Part shown: one piece after another, positions 16,434-25,273 of the stretch
Layout of the letters: each line of letters begins with the position of its first letter
How positions within the stretch are numbered: position 1 is the stretch's first letter
Assembly (NCBI GenBank): GCA_027068085.1
Contig: JAMOUQ010000039.1
Location: 1-64,000 of the forward strand
DNA: 64,000 nt
Reading direction: 5' to 3'
Source: Desulfobacteraceae bacterium
GTDB lineage: Bacteria > Desulfobacterota > Desulfobacteria > Desulfobacterales > Desulfosarcinaceae
Program-made: the position numbers and the translations under genes
Notes under the pieces: generated by a model
Seen by the model: only the letters and a program-made list of their open reading frames with translations
Told to the model about the DNA's origin: nothing
Database searches by the model: none

Positions 16434-17843
16434 TTAGTTGTGTTTGATCCAGTCCATCGGGTCCAGGGGTTTGCCTCCGTGCCTGATTTCAAAGTGCAAA
16501 CCAGGTCCGGTCAGGGAACCCGAATCTCCCACGGTGGCTATGACTTCGTCTTTATCCACTGCATCACCCTTGGCCTTGAACATCTCTTCAAGGTGAGCAT
16601 AAACCGTATAGTAGTGCTGGCCGTGATCGATGATGATCAGGTTGCCATAGCCCTGGACCCAGGAAGCAAACATGGTGTAGCCGGCGGCAACGGCCCTGAC
16701 GGGTTCGCCCCGTTCGGCCTCCACGTCTATTCCGTTCTGAAAGTTGACCACATTGAGCCGGGTATCCCGGTAAGGTCCGAAAAAAGAAATTATTTTACCC
16801 TCAACCGGCATGGATAGCAACCCCTGTAATTTTGCGAAACCGACCGCCCGGGAAGTATCTTTGACCCGGGACGGCAGGGCCGACAGGGTCCGGTTGAGCT
16901 GTTCGGCCGCCTGCTGGAGAGCCGCCATCTTCGCCAGGGCCGCCGTCTTTGCATTGCGCACCCTTGAAAGCAGGGATTCGCGTCTTTTCATCTCCGAGCG
17001 CAGGGAACCTATCCTTGTGTCCAGCTGTCTTTGCAGCCGCTGCTTTTCCTGCCGTTTGGCCGCCAGCTCTTTGAGCAGGCCTTCAATTTCCTGCTGATCA
17101 CGAATCAGGCCGGCGATGAGTTTTTCATCCGACGCCAGGATGGTTTCCAGGCTCCTGCGGCGCACCACCAGGTCGAAGAAAGAGTCGGCCCCGGCCAGCA
17201 ACTGAGCCGTCCCGATCCAGCTCAGCTTGTACCAGGCAACCACCCGGGCGGCAGCGTAGCGGCTGGTGCCGGCAATTCTGTCTTCCAGCATCTCCTTGCG
17301 CCTTTCGGCCCGTGCGATATCCTTTTGCAGATCGGCCAGCTGGCGGCGCAGGAGCCGGACTTGGCGGCGGGCCCGGTCCAGGCAACGCTCGGCCGCATCT
17401 ATCTGCCGCAGCAGTTCGGACTCCCGGGAAGCTATCTGCTGCAGGCGCCGGCGCGAAGCGGCAAGCTGCTCCTTCATGTCTTCGGCCGCTTTGCCGTCCT
17501 GCTTGAGGCGAATCTTGCCCGCTTCCGGAGGGCTGACGGCCACATAGCCGGGAAGTCCTCGCAGGTACCCCTTGCGGCCGGCATAGCTTACCCGAAGCCA
17601 GCCCTGTTGTTCGAACTCGATCAAAACCCGCGCGCCTTTTGGAAGCCGGGCGACAACCGGATACTTAATACCCGGTCCGGATCTCAGGTTTAGGTCCTTG
17701 ACCAGCACCGTTGCCTGGCTGCCGGCCGGGATCCGGCCGCCGGCCGCCGGCGACGGCAGCAGCCAGAAAAAAAGCGCCAGGAGCAACCAGGCCGCCGCCC
17801 GGAGGGCGTTATCGCCCTTTTGGCGCCGGCTGCCCAAAATCAT
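16434..17843 (-). CDS. envC: EnvC-like M23 (LytM) family protein with SH3b and coiled coil
   Basis: A 469-residue exported protein. After a signal peptide (AAWLLLALFFWLLPSPAAGG) comes a bacterial SH3 domain (VKDLNLRSGPGIKYPVV, GWLRVSYAGRKGYLRG), then a long coiled coil of about 200 residues rich in E, R, L and Q, then a C-terminal LytM domain (GIDVEAERGEPVRAV, GYGNLIIIDHG, YTVYAHLE, GLHFEIRHGG). The first zinc-ligand His of LytM enzymes is replaced by Gln369 (FQNGID), so it is probably not a peptidase but an amidase activator like EnvC. The ATG at 17843 overlaps the ftsX stop, matching the FtsEX-EnvC partnership; an open upstream extension inside ftsX is not used. Confidence 0.88.
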   Translation of the reverse strand: MILGSRRQKGDNALRAAAWLLLALFFWLLPSPAAGGRIPAGSQATVLVKDLNLRSGPGIKYPVVARLPKGARVLIEFEQQGWLRVSYAGRKGYLRGLPGYVAVSPPEAGKIRLKQDGKAAEDMKEQLAASRRRLQQIASRESELLRQIDAAERCLDRARRQVRLLRRQLADLQKDIARAERRKEMLEDRIAGTSRYAAARVVAWYKLSWIGTAQLLAGADSFFDLVVRRRSLETILASDEKLIAGLIRDQQEIEGLLKELAAKRQEKQRLQRQLDTRIGSLRSEMKRRESLLSRVRNAKTAALAKMAALQQAAEQLNRTLSALPSRVKDTSRAVGFAKLQGLLSMPVEGKIISFFGPYRDTRLNVVNFQNGIDVEAERGEPVRAVAAGYTMFASWVQGYGNLIIIDHGQHYYTVYAHLEEMFKAKGDAVDKDEVIATVGDSGSLTGPGLHFEIRHGGKPLDPMDWIKHN

Positions 17844-18718
17844 GCCTTCATGAATTGTTTCAGGGAAATCAAACATCCCAGCCACCCCACCAGCATACCG
17901 GCGGCCACAATCGCCAGGCAAACCGAAGGTGAGAAAAAACCGATCAGTTTTGCACCGTCTCCCAGCTCCTGCTGCAACCGGGACACGAACGTCCAGTAGC
18001 CGGCAAACAATACCGCCAGGCCGATCACGGCCCCCACGGCCCCCAGGATGGTTCCTTCCAGGTAGAAAGGAATCTTGATGAACCTGTCGGTGGCGCCCAC
18101 CAGGCGCATGATCTCGATCTCCTCGCGGCGGGAATAAAGTACCAGGCGGACGGTGTTGGCCACGATGAAGACCGCCGCCATGAACAGCAGGCCACCCACG
18201 GCGAATCCCGCCAGCCGGAAGAGGTTGATCAGCTGGGCAAAACGCCGCAACCAGCGCTTGCCGTATTCCACGTCGTCCACCCCCGGCAGGGATGATATCC
18301 GCCGGGCAATCAGCTCTATCACGGCTTCTGCCTGGCTGCCGGGCACGACCGTCACTTCAAAGGCGTCGGGAAGCGGGTTCTCCCGCAGGTCATCCAGCAG
18401 GCCGGCCCGGCCGGGCATCTGCTGCTTGAGCCGGGCAAGGGCCTCTTGCCTGGAGACAAAGACCACCTTTTTGACTCCGTCGATCCGGGTGAGCCGGTAG
18501 CGGGTGTCCAGGCGGGCCGCCTCGCTGGTGTGGGGCTTGAGGTAAACCATCATCCGCACCCCTTTTTCCCAGGCATTGAGCATGTGGCCGGCGTTGACGA
18601 AGAAAAGCGCGAAAGCGCAGGCTATCAGAATGGCCAGGGCTATGGTCCCGACGGTGATGGCGGTGAGGAACACATTTGCCAGGATATCATCGAAGGCGCG
18701 TTTGAAGTAGACTTTCAT
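17840..18718 (-). CDS. ftsX: Cell division ABC-like membrane protein FtsX
   Basis: A 292-residue permease-like protein that couples FtsE ATP hydrolysis to septal amidase activation. A first membrane segment (FLTAITVGTIALAILIACAF) precedes a periplasmic domain (VYLKPHTSEAARLDTRYRL to LPGVDDVEYG), then three further membrane segments with the cytoplasmic SRREEIEIMRLVGATDRFIKIPFYLEG, the classic FtsX signature. It begins 16 bases after ftsE and its stop overlaps the start of the EnvC-like gene. Confidence 0.95.
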   Translation of the reverse strand: MKVYFKRAFDDILANVFLTAITVGTIALAILIACAFALFFVNAGHMLNAWEKGVRMMVYLKPHTSEAARLDTRYRLTRIDGVKKVVFVSRQEALARLKQQMPGRAGLLDDLRENPLPDAFEVTVVPGSQAEAVIELIARRISSLPGVDDVEYGKRWLRRFAQLINLFRLAGFAVGGLLFMAAVFIVANTVRLVLYSRREEIEIMRLVGATDRFIKIPFYLEGTILGAVGAVIGLAVLFAGYWTFVSRLQQELGDGAKLIGFFSPSVCLAIVAAGMLVGWLGCLISLKQFMKA

Positions 18719-18734
18719 GGATTACCGCCGCAAT

Positions 18735-19430
18735 TCAGTTTCCCTCTATGGCAACGCAACGCCCCTGCTTCAGATGAACCACGCGATGGGCCGCTTTCCG
18801 TATCAGACTCCGGTCGTGGGTGGCGATGATGACCGTGCCGCCGCGGGCGTGAAAGTCTTTCAGAAGCTCAAAGATCGCATCGGCCGCTTCCGGGTCCAGG
18901 CTGCCGGTGGGCTCGTCGGCCAGAATGATCCTGGGCTCGCCGGCCATGGCCCGGGCAATGGCCACCCGTTGCTGCTCGCCCCCGGAAAGCGACGGCGGCA
19001 GCGCGTTTTCCCGGTCCTCCATGCCGACGTTACGCAGCAGGCTGCGGACCTTCTTGGCCACCAGGCGCGGCCTTTTCCCCTGGGCCTCGAGCACCAGGGC
19101 TATGTTGCGGAAAACAGTCATGCTGGCAATAAGCTTGTAGTCCTGAAAAACGATGCCGAACTTGCGGCGCAGCATGGGCACCGTCCGGCGGTTGATGCGG
19201 GCCAGGTTCATTCCGTCCACGAGAATCTGCCCCTCGGTGAGGGCCTCGCCCAGGTAGAGCAACTTGAGCAGGGTGGTCTTGCCGGCCCCCGACGGCCCGG
19301 TGATGAATGCAAACTCGCCCTTTTCAAAGTCGATGGTGATATCGCTCAGGGCCGCCTTGGCCCCGTAACGCTTGGAGACGTGAAAAAGGCGGATCAGGGC
19401 CTGGTTTTCCCGGTCTTCTCTGGGCGGCAA
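18735..19430 (-). CDS. ftsE: Cell division ATP-binding protein FtsE
   Basis: ABC ATPase partner of FtsX, about 231 residues. Walker A is GPSGAGKTT, the Q-loop FQDYKLI, the signature [14 protein letters not shown], Walker [15 protein letters not shown] and the switch His in THDRSLI. The start is assigned to a TTG at 19430 with AAGGAG nine bases upstream. A second in-frame TTG at 19472 has no ribosome-binding site. First gene of the ftsE-ftsX-envC-ctpA-deacetylase operon; no clear minus-strand promoter was identified upstream of it. Confidence 0.93.
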   Translation of the reverse strand: MPPREDRENQALIRLFHVSKRYGAKAALSDITIDFEKGEFAFITGPSGAGKTTLLKLLYLGEALTEGQILVDGMNLARINRRTVPMLRRKFGIVFQDYKLIASMTVFRNIALVLEAQGKRPRLVAKKVRSLLRNVGMEDRENALPPSLSGGEQQRVAIARAMAGEPRIILADEPTGSLDPEAADAIFELLKDFHARGGTVIIATHDRSLIRKAAHRVVHLKQGRCVAIEGN

Positions 19431-19480
19431 GCTTTTCGGCTCCTTGTCTAGCAACTGCAACGATCCCCGCAACGGTTTTT

Positions 19481-19509
19481 TTGTCCAGCCAAGAAAACAG
19501 CGATATAAT
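19481..19509 (+). promoter_or_regulatory. pyrE promoter (sigma-70 type)
   Basis: TTGTCC, a 17-base spacer, then a perfect TATAAT. Transcription would begin near 19516, giving a leader of about 210 bases before the pyrE ATG. Confidence 0.7.
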
Positions 19510-19527
19510 AGCTGCCGCCGGCGCCGG

Positions 19528-19555
19528 GGTCAAATCCTTTCCAGAAGGATTGACC
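19528..19555 (+). promoter_or_regulatory. Hairpin in the pyrE leader, PyrR-site-like loop
   Basis: Eleven base pairs (GGTCAA plus TCCTT pairing with AAGGA plus TTGACC) with one bulged A and a TCCAG loop. The loop region TCCAGAAGG resembles the PyrR-binding consensus TCCNGNGAGG with one base missing. The resemblance is suggestive only. It lies 12 bases into the predicted transcript. Confidence 0.45.
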
Positions 19556-19620
19556 GCCTGCAAGTTAACTGCTATGACCTCGGCAAGTTCAAGGAGTGCT
19601 GTTTTCAGTTTTCCTTGCCG

Positions 19621-19673
19621 AAAGCCTCCACTGAAACCCCAATCAGGCTTCTTCCAATCGGTGGAGGCTTTTT
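19621..19673 (+). terminator. Rho-independent terminator (attenuator) ahead of pyrE
   Basis: Perfect 11-bp stem AAAGCCTCCAC/GTGGAGGCTTT around a 29-base loop, ending in a T-run on the plus strand, 54 bases upstream of the pyrE ATG. Since it lies between the promoter and the gene, it is more likely a regulated attenuator than an end-of-gene signal. A CGGCAAG/CTTGCCG pair at 19581-19620 just upstream may take part in an alternative fold. Confidence 0.65.
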
Positions 19674-19727
19674 ACCGAGTCTGGCGTTTCAAATTTCGAT
19701 CAGCGGCACACAAACCGGAGATCAGCC

Positions 19728-20297
19728 ATGCAGTCCGAACAGATGAAAAAAGAACTTGTCCAGATGTTGTGCGCCAAGTCATTTCAGTACAGCCCGACGC
19801 CGCGCTTCAAGCTTGTTTCCGGCAGGATGAGCCGCTTTTATGTCAACTGCAAGCCAACCACCCTCCATCCGAAAGGGATGTACCTGGTGGGCCACCTGAT
19901 GTACCGGCTGCTGGCAGACCTGGAGCCGGAGGCAGTCGGCGGCCTGACCTTTGGCGCCGATCCCCTGGCCATTGCAACCGCCTTCGCTTCCCAGCTGGCC
20001 GGCCATCCCGTCAAGGCCTTTTCCATCCGCAAGGAAAAAAAAGACCACGGTATCTCCAAGTGGATAGAAGGCGACCTGGAACCGGGTGCAAAAGTGGTGG
20101 TCATCGACGATGTGGCCACAACCGGGGGCTCAACCATCAAGGCCATCCGGCGGGCAAAAGAAGAAGGCCTGGAGGTGATCGCCGCCGCCGTGCTGGTCGA
20201 CCGGGAAGAAGGCGGGGTCGACAACATCTCAAGGCATGTCGCTGATGTACGGGTCCTTGTCCGGCGCTCGGAGCTGATGAAGCAGATTGGCGGGTAG
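19728..20297 (+). CDS. pyrE: Orotate phosphoribosyltransferase
   Basis: Converts orotate and PRPP to OMP in pyrimidine synthesis. The 189 residues contain the OPRT pattern: [60 protein letters not shown] and the PRPP-binding loop [17 protein letters not shown]. The ATG at 19728 follows GGAG at seven bases. Expression is probably controlled by the leader at 19516-19727. It converges on queD, with only 13 bases between the stop codons. Confidence 0.95.
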   Translation: MQSEQMKKELVQMLCAKSFQYSPTPRFKLVSGRMSRFYVNCKPTTLHPKGMYLVGHLMYRLLADLEPEAVGGLTFGADPLAIATAFASQLAGHPVKAFSIRKEKKDHGISKWIEGDLEPGAKVVVIDDVATTGGSTIKAIRRAKEEGLEVIAAAVLVDREEGGVDNISRHVADVRVLVRRSELMKQIGG

Positions 20298-20310
20298 GGG
20301 CCGTAACTTT

Positions 20311-20688
20311 TCAGGATCCGGCAGCAGGCGGCAGGTAGGTGGCGCAGGCGTTGTCCGATTCCCAGGTGGTCACCCGGCTGACCCGGATGCCGTCTCCCAG
20401 TCGTTCCTGCAGGGTGTCGGCTATGTACGCGGCGATCTTTTCCGAAGACGGGTTGCCTTCGAAAAAATCCAGCTCGTTCAAAAAGGTGTGATCGAGCCGC
20501 TTTACGATATCCCGGACGTACTGCTTCAATATGCCGAAATCTATCAGAACGCCGGCCGGATCCAGTTTTTCGCCGGCCACACACACTTCCACCTTCCAGT
20601 TGTGGCCATGCAGGTTTTCACATTGTTCGGCCACCATCTTAAGCTGATGGGCGGCCGCAAAACCGGTCACCACTTTCAGTTCGAACAT
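20311..20688 (-). CDS. queD: 6-carboxytetrahydropterin synthase (QueD/6-PTPS family)
   Basis: A 125-residue T-fold enzyme that makes 6-carboxy-5,6,7,8-tetrahydropterin from dihydroneopterin triphosphate in queuosine synthesis. The zinc-binding histidines are visible in AAAHQL and NLHGHNWKVEV, followed by GVLIDFGILK, LDHTFLNEL and the NPSSEKIAAYIAD block; the C-terminus carries VTTWESDNACATY with the conserved Glu. It follows dnaJ by 17 bases on the same strand. Confidence 0.93.
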   Translation of the reverse strand: MFELKVVTGFAAAHQLKMVAEQCENLHGHNWKVEVCVAGEKLDPAGVLIDFGILKQYVRDIVKRLDHTFLNELDFFEGNPSSEKIAAYIADTLQERLGDGIRVSRVTTWESDNACATYLPPAAGS

Positions 20689-20705
20689 CCAGAATTTCTC
20701 CTTGT

Positions 20706-21821
20706 CTACTGAGCGGCCTTGGAAATACCGGCCTTCAAGAATTTCTTCAGCTTGGTGGAAAGTTTCTTTTCCTCCAGTTTGGCGAACTCCCGCAGCAACG
20801 ACTCCTGTTTCTTGGTAAGGTTGGTCGGCGTCTTGACGACAAACTGAATCACCTGGTCCCCGCGCCGGCCGCCGCGCAGGGAGGCAATGCCCAGCCCCGG
20901 CAGCCTGACAGTCTCTCCCGGCTGGGTCCCCTTGGGAACCCGGACCCGGGTTTCACCTTCCAGGGTCGCAACGGTGATCTCGTCTCCCAGGGCCGCCTGC
21001 ACAAAGGATATGGGCACCTTGCAGATCACGTCGTCTTCATCGCGGATGAAAAACTCGTGGGGCCTGACATGGATGAAGACATAGAGGTCTCCCGGCGGAC
21101 CGCCGTTGGTCCCGGCCTCGCCCTCGCCGGCCAGTCGCAGGCGCGATCCGTTATCCACGCCGGCCGGAACCTTGACCGAAACCTTCCTGGTAACCATGAT
21201 CCGGCCCGCTCCGCCACATTCCTCGCAGGGGCGGGTAATAACGCGGCCCTGTCCCCGGCACTGGGGGCAGGTGGTCCTGATGGTGAAAAACCCCTGGCTG
21301 CGGCCAACCTGTCCGGCACCATGGCAATTAGGGCAGACTTCCGGTTCGGCGCCCGGGGCGCACTGGCTTCCCTGGCAGGAAGGGCAGGTGGCGTATTTTT
21401 CCACCTCGATTTCCGTCTCCACCCCGAAGGCCGCATCCAGGAAATCAAGGGTCAGGTCGTAGCGCAGGTCGGAACCCCTGCGCGCCCTGCTGCCGGACCT
21501 GCGGCGGGAACCGAAACCGAAGAAATCTTCGAAGATATCGCTGAAACTGGAAAAAATGTCTTCAAAACCACCCACACCCGAAAAACCCGAACCTTCAAGG
21601 CCCTGGTGGCCATACTGATCGTAAATCTGGCGTTTTTGCGGATCGCTCAGAACATCGTAGGCTTCGGCAGCCTCTTTGAATTTTTCTTCGGCTTCCTTGT
21701 CTCCGGGATTGCGGTCCGGATGATATTTAAGGGCAAGCTTGCGGTAAGCGGCCTTGATCTGAGTACCGCTTGCGTCGCGGGCAACCCCCAGCACCTCGTA
21801 GTAGTCCCTTTTGGTCGTCAT
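20706..21821 (-). CDS. dnaJ: Chaperone protein DnaJ
   Basis: Hsp40 co-chaperone of DnaK, 371 residues. J domain at the N-terminus ([18 protein letters not shown] in [10 protein letters not shown]), then a G/F-rich region with repeated GSGF-type motifs, four zinc-binding CxxC modules ([36 protein letters not shown]), and the C-terminal substrate domain. The first module carries an extra Cys in place of Gly (GSQC), a small deviation. No HrcA CIRCE element or dnaK is nearby in the window. Confidence 0.96.
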   Translation of the reverse strand: MTTKRDYYEVLGVARDASGTQIKAAYRKLALKYHPDRNPGDKEAEEKFKEAAEAYDVLSDPQKRQIYDQYGHQGLEGSGFSGVGGFEDIFSSFSDIFEDFFGFGSRRRSGSRARRGSDLRYDLTLDFLDAAFGVETEIEVEKYATCPSCQGSQCAPGAEPEVCPNCHGAGQVGRSQGFFTIRTTCPQCRGQGRVITRPCEECGGAGRIMVTRKVSVKVPAGVDNGSRLRLAGEGEAGTNGGPPGDLYVFIHVRPHEFFIRDEDDVICKVPISFVQAALGDEITVATLEGETRVRVPKGTQPGETVRLPGLGIASLRGGRRGDQVIQFVVKTPTNLTKKQESLLREFAKLEEKKLSTKLKKFLKAGISKAAQ

Positions 21822-21940
21822 AACCTCTTCTTATCGCTTCGAAAATCAGGTCATTGTCCGTGTTGTAAAGCAGCCGGCGCTATGTTATGTTCAACCTCTT
21901 TAGTTAATCAATTAAGTTAATGCAACCAGAAAGGATGTCA

Positions 21941-22672
21941 ATGAAGGGCGGCCAACCGGATTTCGTGCAGGACATGTTCCAGCAGATAGCCCCCCACTAC
22001 GATTTCTTAAACCGCCTTCTGAGCCTGCGGCAGGATGTCTGCTGGCGCCGCCGGATGGTACGGCGGCTGAATCTTTCCGCCGGCAGCCGGGTGCTGGACG
22101 TGGCCTGCGGAACCGCGGACGTGGCCCTCGAGGTGGCCCGCCGGTACCCGCAAAGTTTATACCGGGCGGTGGGAGTCGACTTCGCACCGGCCATGCTGGT
22201 TCTGGCCCGCAAAAAAATCCTCCGCGCCGGTCTTTCGAGCAAGATCCTGCTGGCTGCGGCCGACGCCCTCGACCTGCCATTTGCCGACGAAACATTCAAT
22301 GCCATCACCATTGCTTTCGGAATCCGCAATATCCAGGACAAGCGGGCGGTTCTGAAAGAATTCTTCCGCCTCCTGGCTCCCGGGGGCACCCTGGCGATCC
22401 TTGAACTGGTTGTGCCCGACAGGGGATGGGCGCAAAAGATTTACCTGGAATATTTCAACCGGGTTCTGCCCCGGATCGGAAGGCTGTTTTCCAAACACAG
22501 CTTTGCATACTCTTATCTGCCCGAATCGGTGGCCCGTTTTCCTTCAGACCGTGATTTCCGCGGCCTGATGACCGCCTCCGGTTTCAGCAACGTTGGCTGC
22601 CGTCGTTTCACCTTCGGCACGGTGGCCCTGTTTACGGGGAAAAAACATCAGGCAAGCAGGTCGGACACATAA
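21941..22672 (+). CDS. ubiE: Demethylmenaquinone/ubiquinone methyltransferase (MenG/UbiE)
   Basis: SAM-dependent C-methyltransferase of the last step of menaquinone synthesis, 243 residues. Signature motifs: VQDMFQQIAPHYDFLNRLLSL, the SAM site VLDVACGTADVALEVA, DALDLPFADETFNAITIAFGIRN, and YLEYFNRVLPRIGRLFSK...YSYLPESV. The ATG at 21941 has AAAGG at six bases; earlier in-frame ATGs at 21920 and 21935 are less well placed. In an anaerobe the substrate is probably demethylmenaquinone. The 3' end overlaps the converging deacetylase gene by 25 bases. Confidence 0.92.
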   Translation: MKGGQPDFVQDMFQQIAPHYDFLNRLLSLRQDVCWRRRMVRRLNLSAGSRVLDVACGTADVALEVARRYPQSLYRAVGVDFAPAMLVLARKKILRAGLSSKILLAAADALDLPFADETFNAITIAFGIRNIQDKRAVLKEFFRLLAPGGTLAILELVVPDRGWAQKIYLEYFNRVLPRIGRLFSKHSFAYSYLPESVARFPSDRDFRGLMTASGFSNVGCRRFTFGTVALFTGKKHQASRSDT

Positions 22673-23406
22673 ACCCAGTCGATGAGCCGGGTTCTGGCCA
22701 CGGTGGACGTAAAGAGCCGCAAACCTTCAATGGTCGCCCGGCGGGGATGGCCGATAACGACCGCGTAGCCATGGCGGCGGGCGAAAAACAGGGCCCTGCA
22801 AAGCTGAAAACAGACAGCTCCCGGGTCCTGCTGCAGATCCAGAAAGAAGTGGCGTCTGAGGGCCGCAAGATGCATGCCGCGCGCAACCCGGTAAGCCCTG
22901 GAACGGCTGGTGGTGAGGCTGTCGACAAAGTATAAACCGCTGCGCTTGACAAAGTCCATGACCCGGACAACCTTGTCCCGGTCCTGAGTAAAGCGCGAGC
23001 CCATATGATTGTTGACCCCAACGGCGTAAGGCACGGTGGCGATATTGTCATCCAGCACGTGCGCGATACGCTCGGGCGTATCATCGACATACAGGGCGCC
23101 GGGGCCGGGATCGATATCGGCTCTGATGGGCTCCATGGGCTGATGGAGAATGATTTCGTGACCCTGGCGATGAATTTCCCCGGCCAGCTCTGTGGTGTAA
23201 CAAACATGCGGCAGGACGGCATAAGTTATGGGGATTCCGAGGCATAGAAAAGCATGGGTCCGCTTGCGGCTGAACCCGATATCATCTATTATCAGGGCCA
23301 GCTTTGCCCGGGCCGGTGGCACAAGGGCGGCAAACGCCTTGCCTGGCGGCATGCCGGCTGCCGCCAGACACAATAGGCCTGCCTGCAAAAATCTGCGTCG
23401 ATTCAT
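22648..23406 (-). CDS. Divergent polysaccharide deacetylase family protein with Tat-type signal
   Basis: A 252-residue paralogue of the protein at 14117-15070. The N-terminus NRRRFLQAGLLCLAAAGMPP is a twin-arginine signal (RRxFL pattern), so it is probably exported by Tat. The deacetylase-like domain has LALIIDDIGFS, ITYAVLPHV, HEIILHQPMEPI, GPGALYVDDTPE, AVGVNNHMGSRFT, GLYFVDSLTT and AVVIGHPRRATIEGL, matching the same family blocks. Enzyme activity is unproven. It converges on ubiE with a 25-base overlap. Confidence 0.88.
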   Translation of the reverse strand: MNRRRFLQAGLLCLAAAGMPPGKAFAALVPPARAKLALIIDDIGFSRKRTHAFLCLGIPITYAVLPHVCYTTELAGEIHRQGHEIILHQPMEPIRADIDPGPGALYVDDTPERIAHVLDDNIATVPYAVGVNNHMGSRFTQDRDKVVRVMDFVKRSGLYFVDSLTTSRSRAYRVARGMHLAALRRHFFLDLQQDPGAVCFQLCRALFFARRHGYAVVIGHPRRATIEGLRLFTSTVARTRLIDWVYVSDLLA

Positions 23407-23498
23407 TTGGAGTTATATCGGTTGGAAATTAACGTCGGTAACCGAAACTGTCTGAATATAGCTTTTATTGGGGCTGTTATCAACCGCTAATACAACAT

Positions 23499-23924
23499 AT
23501 GGTGGAAATGACTATGTTTAAAAGCAACGATCGCCAGATAAACACCGGCCTGTTGATAATGCGCATGGCCATTGCAATGATGACCCTCTGGGTGGTTGTT
23601 CCCAGGCTCAAAGGCGGTGCGGCCGCATGGAACTCCTTTGCCGCCGACCTGCCGCTGTTGGGTACCATGGGACCCGGCCCGACCGCGGGCCTGATCATGC
23701 TGATCATCCTGGTTGCCGGCGCCGCCAGTCTTGCCAGCGGCTACTTTTTCCGGCCGAGCTGTCTGCTTTACGGCCTGGTATACGGAATCTTTACCCTGGA
23801 CTATCTGGCTGCCGGATACAAGACCCTTCCGCTTTACAGCGGTACCCTGTGCCTGGTCTGTCTCGGCCTGGTGCTGACGGGACCCGGAAAATTTTCGATA
23901 TCCGTGAAAATCGAGAGAAAGTAA
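23499..23924 (+). CDS. DoxX-like integral membrane protein
   Basis: A 141-residue membrane protein with about four hydrophobic segments. The pattern INTGLLIMRMAIAMMTLWVVVPRL followed by a segment with AAAWNSFAADLPLLG and LLIILVAGAASLASGYFF-like helices fits the DoxX superfamily, whose roles are mostly unknown. The ATG at 23499 lacks a ribosome-binding site, whereas GGTGG precedes the in-frame ATG at 23514, which may be the true start. It stands alone between two minus-strand genes. Confidence 0.55.
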   Translation: MVEMTMFKSNDRQINTGLLIMRMAIAMMTLWVVVPRLKGGAAAWNSFAADLPLLGTMGPGPTAGLIMLIILVAGAASLASGYFFRPSCLLYGLVYGIFTLDYLAAGYKTLPLYSGTLCLVCLGLVLTGPGKFSISVKIERK

Positions 23925-23942
23925 ACACTGTCATCGGCAACG

Positions 23943-25217
23943 TTATTGTCCGGACCGATATAAATTTACAATTCCATGTCCCAGCTTTTCGGTCAACTTC
24001 CGGCAGTGACGATATTGACCGGCGGCAATGATGAACCTGTGTTCGGGCGTTTCGAACACCACCTGACGGAAAAGATAGACCCGTTCTTCTCCCAGGTGCT
24101 CACAACAGTTGCGGCCGCATATTATCCTGTTGGGAACCGCCGCGTTGACATCCCAAAGGTGGGGCTCGTATTGCCGGTCGCATTTTTGAACAAGATCCGC
24201 GGCCATCGACATTATCCGGCTCTTCAGGCCCCCGACGCCCATCTGTCCCAGAGCCATGACGACTTTCTGGTCGAAATACAGTCTGCGGGCATAGTAATTC
24301 ATTATATAAATCGCTTCATCGATACTTAAATCGAAATACTTCTTTAAAACACAGCGCAAGAAATAAGTGATACAGACAAGAATGCGCTCACATAACCCGG
24401 GTGAACCGGACTCCAGAACGGGGCGGCCCCTTTCGTCGGTGATTCTGTGATGATGGGCGATTGCGATGATACATTCTTCGGGAAGATCGATTTGGCGGAC
24501 AAGCCGCGCCGAACTGGCTGCGTGCCCGGTGCCGGAATCCGGATCACGGCCGCCGTTTGCCAGTATTGAAAGGTCCTGAAAAAGAGCGCTCAGGCCGATA
24601 TTGGTGATCTGAGTCCGTCTCAGGGTTTTTTCAGCGATCTGATCCGTATGAAAGTAAGCCGCGGCTGCAATCATTGCCAGCAAAGAGGCATTCACACAAT
24701 CTTCCATCAGGCTGGACCGCCCGACATCTCTGAGAGAGCTCCACAAGGCGGCTATAACTTCAGGAGAAGACAAATATTTGTGCAGGGCAGCAGTGAGGTT
24801 ATTGATGGCAAACCGAACGTCCTGGTTTTTTTCGGCCCGCAGGAAAAATGTTCCGAACTTTTTGGAAGTGCGCACCTTGCGGGATATCCTTTCCAGATCC
24901 GCCCTTATTTTATTCTTGAGGTAGTTGTTGATCCGCGTATCCGGCTTTATGCTCGGTGGCGCGATAAAACTTTGTTCCAACTGCAATATTCGGAAAACCG
25001 CGTCAATGTTGTTCATCAGATTCATGCCGCGGACCAATATCGGCGCCCTGCTGCCGTGAACCCGGAGATCCTCTTCCAGAATGAAGGGCAAATGTGCAAG
25101 TCCGCTCTGTTCCAGATCTTTTCTGAGACCTTCCGGATTTTGGCGGGCCGTAATAATCAGTTGGTCCGGGGAAAGATTCAAATCATCGGCAATGATGGCA
25201 AAAGCATCGTAACCCAC
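23943..25217 (-). CDS. Degenerate HD-GYP/HDOD-type regulatory protein
   Basis: A 424-residue cytoplasmic protein with a GTG start at 25217 behind AAGGAG. The central part follows the HD-GYP layout: a helical region with LRRTQITNIGLSALFQDLSIL where the family usually has ALLHDIGK, GHAASSARLV, then IAHHHRITDERGRPV where HD-GYP has HHExxDGxGYP, and the RI helix after it. The His of the HD pair is Gln here, so phosphodiesterase activity on cyclic di-GMP is doubtful. An N-terminal region of about 150 residues has no recognised domain. Possibly a ligand-sensing or scaffold protein. Confidence 0.6.
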   Translation of the reverse strand: MGYDAFAIIADDLNLSPDQLIITARQNPEGLRKDLEQSGLAHLPFILEEDLRVHGSRAPILVRGMNLMNNIDAVFRILQLEQSFIAPPSIKPDTRINNYLKNKIRADLERISRKVRTSKKFGTFFLRAEKNQDVRFAINNLTAALHKYLSSPEVIAALWSSLRDVGRSSLMEDCVNASLLAMIAAAAYFHTDQIAEKTLRRTQITNIGLSALFQDLSILANGGRDPDSGTGHAASSARLVRQIDLPEECIIAIAHHHRITDERGRPVLESGSPGLCERILVCITYFLRCVLKKYFDLSIDEAIYIMNYYARRLYFDQKVVMALGQMGVGGLKSRIMSMAADLVQKCDRQYEPHLWDVNAAVPNRIICGRNCCEHLGEERVYLFRQVVFETPEHRFIIAAGQYRHCRKLTEKLGHGIVNLYRSGQ

Positions 25218-25273
25218 AATGTCTCCTTACCATGGGCAGCTGAAGTCTCAGCCATGTTGTGCGGATCAATCAG

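Noticed and set aside
14904-16817. A 637-codon plus-strand open frame
   Set aside because: It is antisense to the ctpA and deacetylase genes, has no domain similarity, and its length follows from GC-rich codon bias on the other strand.
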